From CAG-877 sp963589235 (GTDB taxonomy: Bacteria; Bacillota_I; Bacilli_A; RF39; UBA660), in assembly GCA_963589235.1 (NCBI GenBank), contig CAVAJX010000086.1, forward strand, positions 1-7,936: a stretch of DNA of 7,936 bases. The letters are read 5' to 3'. A model generated the notes under the pieces. That model ran no database searches. It was not told where the DNA came from and was given only the letters and a program-made list of their open reading frames with translations. Below, piece after piece: positions 5,116 to 7,936 of this stretch. Numbering within the stretch: position 1 is the stretch's first letter; each line of letters starts with the position of its first letter. The position numbers and the translations under genes were made by a program.

Positions 5116-5615
5116 ATTTTATTAAATTCTATAAATTGTTTTGTTTTAGATACTGTTAATTTTTCTTTTTCAGTTCCTTGTAATACGTTGACAATTTTTC
5201 CATTCTCAAAGATCACTAGTGCTGGATACTTAGTTGTCAACTCTACTTTACTTTGATATTTTTCATTTAGCTGACTTACGTATTCTTCTTGGTCAACGTC
5301 GCTTAAATTAAGATATACTATTTTTTCTTGAAGATTCTTCTTAATAATAAGTTTTTTGAAATCTTTTTCATAGTTACGACAAGTTGGGTCGCTTGCTGTG
5401 CAGACATAAATTACTGTGGACTGATTTTCCATAATGTAATGGTCTAGGTCCTCACTAGTTATTTCTGATAATGTTCCTCTTATTACAGGGATTTCTTTTT
5501 TGCTTTCACTATATACTCTATAGCAACTACAGAAATATAAAGTAAGTCCTATTGTAGCAACAAAGATTAAAATTATAATTATGTAATTCTTCATGGCTAT
5601 TTTCTTTTCATCCAT
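5106..5615 (-). CDS. Membrane-anchored thioredoxin-fold protein
   Basis: This 169-residue protein has one N-terminal membrane segment (about residues 11-29) preceded by a lysine-containing tail. By the positive-inside rule the rest should face outwards. Residues about 45-165 look like a thioredoxin fold: strand TVIYVCTASDPTCRNYEKDF (67-86), strand KIVYLNLSDVDQ (98-109), then KYPALVIFENGKIVNVLQG (129-147) with a proline at the cis-proline position (P131). The active site is not CxxC: the two cysteines are C72 and C79, six residues apart, so normal disulfide exchange is doubtful. Two further cysteines (C29, C31) lie at the end of the membrane segment. AGGAG 7 bases before the ATG supports the start. 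It sits between the U32 gene and trmL; a link to their RNA-modification roles is not evident. Confidence 0.75.
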   Translation of the reverse strand: MDEKKIAMKNYIIIILIFVATIGLTLYFCSCYRVYSESKKEIPVIRGTLSEITSEDLDHYIMENQSTVIYVCTASDPTCRNYEKDFKKLIIKKNLQEKIVYLNLSDVDQEEYVSQLNEKYQSKVELTTKYPALVIFENGKIVNVLQGTEKEKLTVSKTKQFIEFNKIGD

Positions 5616-5637
5616 TATATCACTCCTATCTATAAAT

Positions 5638-5646
5638 ATTTTATCA
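5638..5646 (-). promoter_or_regulatory. Candidate extended -10 promoter of the thioredoxin-like gene
   Basis: The minus strand reads TGATAAAAT, an extended -10 element with 5 of 6 matches in the TAAAAT part, 22 bases before the ATG. The -35 region is poor. The preceding AT-only inverted repeat is not a convincing terminator for the U32 gene, so this would be an internal promoter of the operon. Confidence 0.35.
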
Positions 5647-5674
5647 TAAAAATTTATTTTTATATAGCATTTTT

Positions 5675-7858
5675 CTACTGATATTTTTTTATTATACTGT
5701 ACACTTCATCTTTTGTTTCTTGATGAAAGTCTAGTCTTATTTGAATATTTTCTTTTAAATATGAGGAAAGTTTTTCTTTTCTTTGTTCAAAATTCATGAC
5801 ATGAGTTAGAACTCCATCGTAAAATACAGGAAAAACTCTTGATTTTATATCTGTTAGGCAATAGTCATAGTCGTCTTTATTTATATTTAGAATGTTTCCT
5901 TTGATAATCATGTTTTCTACTGTACCGTAACACAACATTTGGAAAGTTGATTTTTCTTTAAAGGTTGACTCATAAAGCCTTATAAATTGCTCTATTTCTA
6001 GTTGCGATAATTCAACAGATAAAGTTACAGCTTGTAGGCCTAATTTGTATAGATAATAAGCAGTATATATGTTATATACATTTAGACCATAATCACCAAA
6101 TAAGTTTTCATATTTTGAAAAATCAAAGTAGTCTGATACTAGACTAGAATTATACACATTGTCTTTTAACTCTAGTTGACAGCGTTTTGACTTATAAAAG
6201 ACATTTTGTTTACACTTATATTTTTCATATAATGGTTTTACTTCTGTATAAATTCTTTCAATATTATTGGATAGACATGTTAATAATTGTTCTTCAGTTT
6301 TGACAATGGCAACTATTCCTGGAGACATTTTTTTAGTTTGAAGTTTTTTAAATTCTACGTTTTCACTTTCAAATTTTACTTTGCAATTTTGTCTTTTTTG
6401 GATTAATTCTTCTACAGCACTACGGCGAATATCATTAAGTCCTTTTATTGAAATAAATATTTCTTCATCACATTTTAAATGTACATTTTGGCATTCAAAT
6501 GGTGTATTACCAAGTTTTGATACCTGTTGTTTTATTCTTTCATGGGTAATAGCTTCTGTTCTAGCTTTTTCAACAATGTTTCCTTGAAGTGAAATTTTAT
6601 TATTTTGATCATCAATAAGTTCAATTGATAAATTTTTGCCAATATGAGCTTCTACTGTTATTGTTACAGGTATTTTTCTACTTGGTAATTCTTTTAATGA
6701 TTTGTTTAAATTATAATCAATTGTTTTACATACTATGTCATTTTCTGTTAGACCTATCTTGTTATCTATGTAGCAAATGTCGGAGGCAGTGTTAACTAGC
6801 TTTTTATTTTTATTGTATAAATAATTTACTATTAGGCCTTTGTTTGAGTTTAAGAATCTAATACCATCTTGCTGATTTAATGGTTTATCTAGTTTTATTT
6901 TTATTTTGTCCTTTGTTACTTCAATAACTTTTCCTATTTGTAATCCTATATGATTAGGACTTTTAGTGTTCATCAATTCTTCTTCAGTACAATTAAATAG
7001 ATGTCCAGTTGTGAAACCACGGTTAAATATTGTTTTAAGTTCATTATTTGCTTCCTTTATATTTGTTTGTTCATAATTATCAATAAGATTTCTATAAAAT
7101 CTAGTTATGAAGCCAACGTACTCTGGACTTTTCATGCGACCTTCAATTTTAAAACATAATATATTACTTTCGAGCAACTCTTTAAAATTAGTTGAAGTGT
7201 TTAATTCTTTGGTACTTAGTAGGTATTTGTTATTGGCAAGTATTTTTCCATCGTGTTTAAGAGTATATGGTAGACGACAGCTTCCGGCACATTCACCAAG
7301 ATTTCCGGAACGATGACCAATTTGACTACTCATAAGACAGCACCCTGAATAGCAAATACATAGTGCTCCATGAACAAAAACTTCTTTTTCGATTGGAACG
7401 TCAATAGAATTAATTTCTTCTAAAGACATCTCTCTGGAGAAAACAACACGCTTTACTCCTAATTTGTAAAATAGTTCGGCAGTTTCTTTTGATGAGGTAT
7501 TTGCTTGAGTTGAAGCATGTACTTCTAAATTAGGATACTTTTCTAAAACAAGGCATAGCATACCAAAGTCTTGAATTAAAATAGCGTCAATTCCATTTTT
7601 ATGTAGAAATTCAACTTGGGCAAGGAATAAATCCACTTCATCATTTTTAACTAATGTATTCATAGTAGCATATATTTTTACACCGTATAGATGACATAGT
7701 TTTATAGCCTCAATTATTTCATCATTTGTAAAGTTACTTGCGAATTTTCTGGCACCAAATTTTTTACAGCCAACATAGACGGCGTCTGCACCAGAGAATA
7801 TAGCTTGTTTTAGACACTCCATATTTCCTGCTGGAGCAAGAAGTTCGTGTTTAATCAT
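5675..7858 (-). CDS. U32 family protein, RlhA/TrhP-like RNA hydroxylation protein
   Basis: The U32 family is annotated as peptidase, but characterised bacterial members (RlhA, TrhP) are iron-sulfur proteins needed for 5-hydroxylation of cytidine in 23S rRNA or uridine-34 in tRNA, using prephenate. The 727 residues show ELLAPAGNMECLKQAIFSGADAVYVG (5-30), VHASTQANT (113-121) and the signature block from EVFVHGALCICYSGCC (159-174) to GECAGSCRLPY (188-198). That block has cysteines C167, C169, C173, C174, C190 and C194, the likely cluster ligands. A DUF3656-like middle part and a C-terminal extension follow. The length fits the long RlhA-like group rather than the short TrhP group of about 310-450 residues. 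The C-terminal domain lacks the CP...C cysteines I would expect after the YG motif (644-645). GAGG 7 bases before the ATG fixes the start. It is the first gene of the operon. Confidence 0.88.
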   Translation of the reverse strand: MIKHELLAPAGNMECLKQAIFSGADAVYVGCKKFGARKFASNFTNDEIIEAIKLCHLYGVKIYATMNTLVKNDEVDLFLAQVEFLHKNGIDAILIQDFGMLCLVLEKYPNLEVHASTQANTSSKETAELFYKLGVKRVVFSREMSLEEINSIDVPIEKEVFVHGALCICYSGCCLMSSQIGHRSGNLGECAGSCRLPYTLKHDGKILANNKYLLSTKELNTSTNFKELLESNILCFKIEGRMKSPEYVGFITRFYRNLIDNYEQTNIKEANNELKTIFNRGFTTGHLFNCTEEELMNTKSPNHIGLQIGKVIEVTKDKIKIKLDKPLNQQDGIRFLNSNKGLIVNYLYNKNKKLVNTASDICYIDNKIGLTENDIVCKTIDYNLNKSLKELPSRKIPVTITVEAHIGKNLSIELIDDQNNKISLQGNIVEKARTEAITHERIKQQVSKLGNTPFECQNVHLKCDEEIFISIKGLNDIRRSAVEELIQKRQNCKVKFESENVEFKKLQTKKMSPGIVAIVKTEEQLLTCLSNNIERIYTEVKPLYEKYKCKQNVFYKSKRCQLELKDNVYNSSLVSDYFDFSKYENLFGDYGLNVYNIYTAYYLYKLGLQAVTLSVELSQLEIEQFIRLYESTFKEKSTFQMLCYGTVENMIIKGNILNINKDDYDYCLTDIKSRVFPVFYDGVLTHVMNFEQRKEKLSSYLKENIQIRLDFHQETKDEVYSIIKKYQ

Positions 7859-7882
7859 AGTAACACCTCAATTTCTTAGTAA

Positions 7883-7911
7883 ATTATATCATGTATACTT
7901 TAAGGTGTAAA
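7883..7911 (-). promoter_or_regulatory. SigA promoter of the U32 operon
   Basis: On the minus strand TTTACA (7911-7906, 5 of 6) lies 17 bases from a perfect TATAAT (7888-7883) with the TGn extension. Transcription would start near 7876, giving a leader of about 18 bases with GAGGTG at 7869-7864. This is the best promoter in the window and the likely driver of the genes down to ttcA or beyond. Confidence 0.72.
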
Positions 7912-7936
7912 TTAATGAGAGAAAAAATCATTAATT
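7910..7936. repeat. Perfect 9-bp inverted repeat at the U32 promoter, reaching the window edge
   Basis: AATTAATGA (7910-7918) and TCATTAATT (7928-7936) are exact reverse complements around a 9-base spacer. The inner arm touches the -35 box. It may extend past the edge. It could be an operator or the AT-rich end of an upstream gene; no U-run follows it inside the window. Confidence 0.4.

Noticed and set aside
5651..5668. AT-only inverted repeat after the U32 gene as a terminator
   Set aside because: The stem has no G-C pair and no following U-run, so it is unlikely to stop transcription.

Overview
The window looks like chromosomal DNA from a low-GC, spore-forming member of the Bacillota, most likely on the Bacilli side (Erysipelotrichia or uncultured gut Bacilli type). 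The grounds are a strongly AT-rich composition, strong AGGAGG-type ribosome binding sites, a clear sporulation sigma factor (SigG), and the YlmC, YunB and YutD families, the last of which is mainly a Bacilli family. TGA is used as a stop codon (yunB), so the code is standard rather than mycoplasma-like. All ten supported genes lie on the minus strand; read the layout from right to left. The plus-strand open frames are shadows.

Region A (7936 to about 3741): a promoter with a TTTACA -35 box and an extended TGATATAAT -10 box drives a long U32-family RNA-hydroxylation-type protein. It is followed by a membrane-anchored thioredoxin-fold protein, TrmL (2'-O-methylation of the tRNA wobble base) and a TtcA-like tRNA thiolase. 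Three of these four genes are RNA-modification enzymes. Spacings are 59, 25 and 14 bases, so this is probably one operon with an additional internal promoter before the thioredoxin-like gene.

Region B (3731 to 1928): a sporulation cassette, sigG - ylmC - yunB, follows directly behind ttcA with no convincing terminator. Neither spoIIGA nor sigE, the usual upstream neighbours of sigG, is present. The 56-base ttcA-sigG gap can fold into a 19-bp hairpin (one 2-nt bulge, one G-U pair, 7-nt loop). It buries the whole sigG ribosome binding site up to the base before the ATG. A SigG-like promoter inside the hairpin would make a shorter mRNA that cannot form it. This arrangement would keep housekeeping read-through transcripts from making SigG and is the most interesting signal in the window.

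Region C (1809 to 77): yutD, with its own extended -10 promoter and a very short leader, then a DUF1292/YrzB-like gene whose promoter contains a 19-bp inverted repeat, then an unrecognised 366-residue protein with a long C-terminal coiled coil.

Region D (1 to 50): what looks like the terminal inverted repeat of an insertion sequence (IS3-like ends) whose body lies outside the window, inserted 26 bases beyond the stop of the coiled-coil gene.

No rRNA, tRNA or CRISPR array was seen. There is no gene-free stretch longer than 300 bases; the longest gap is about 120 bases, between yunB and yutD.
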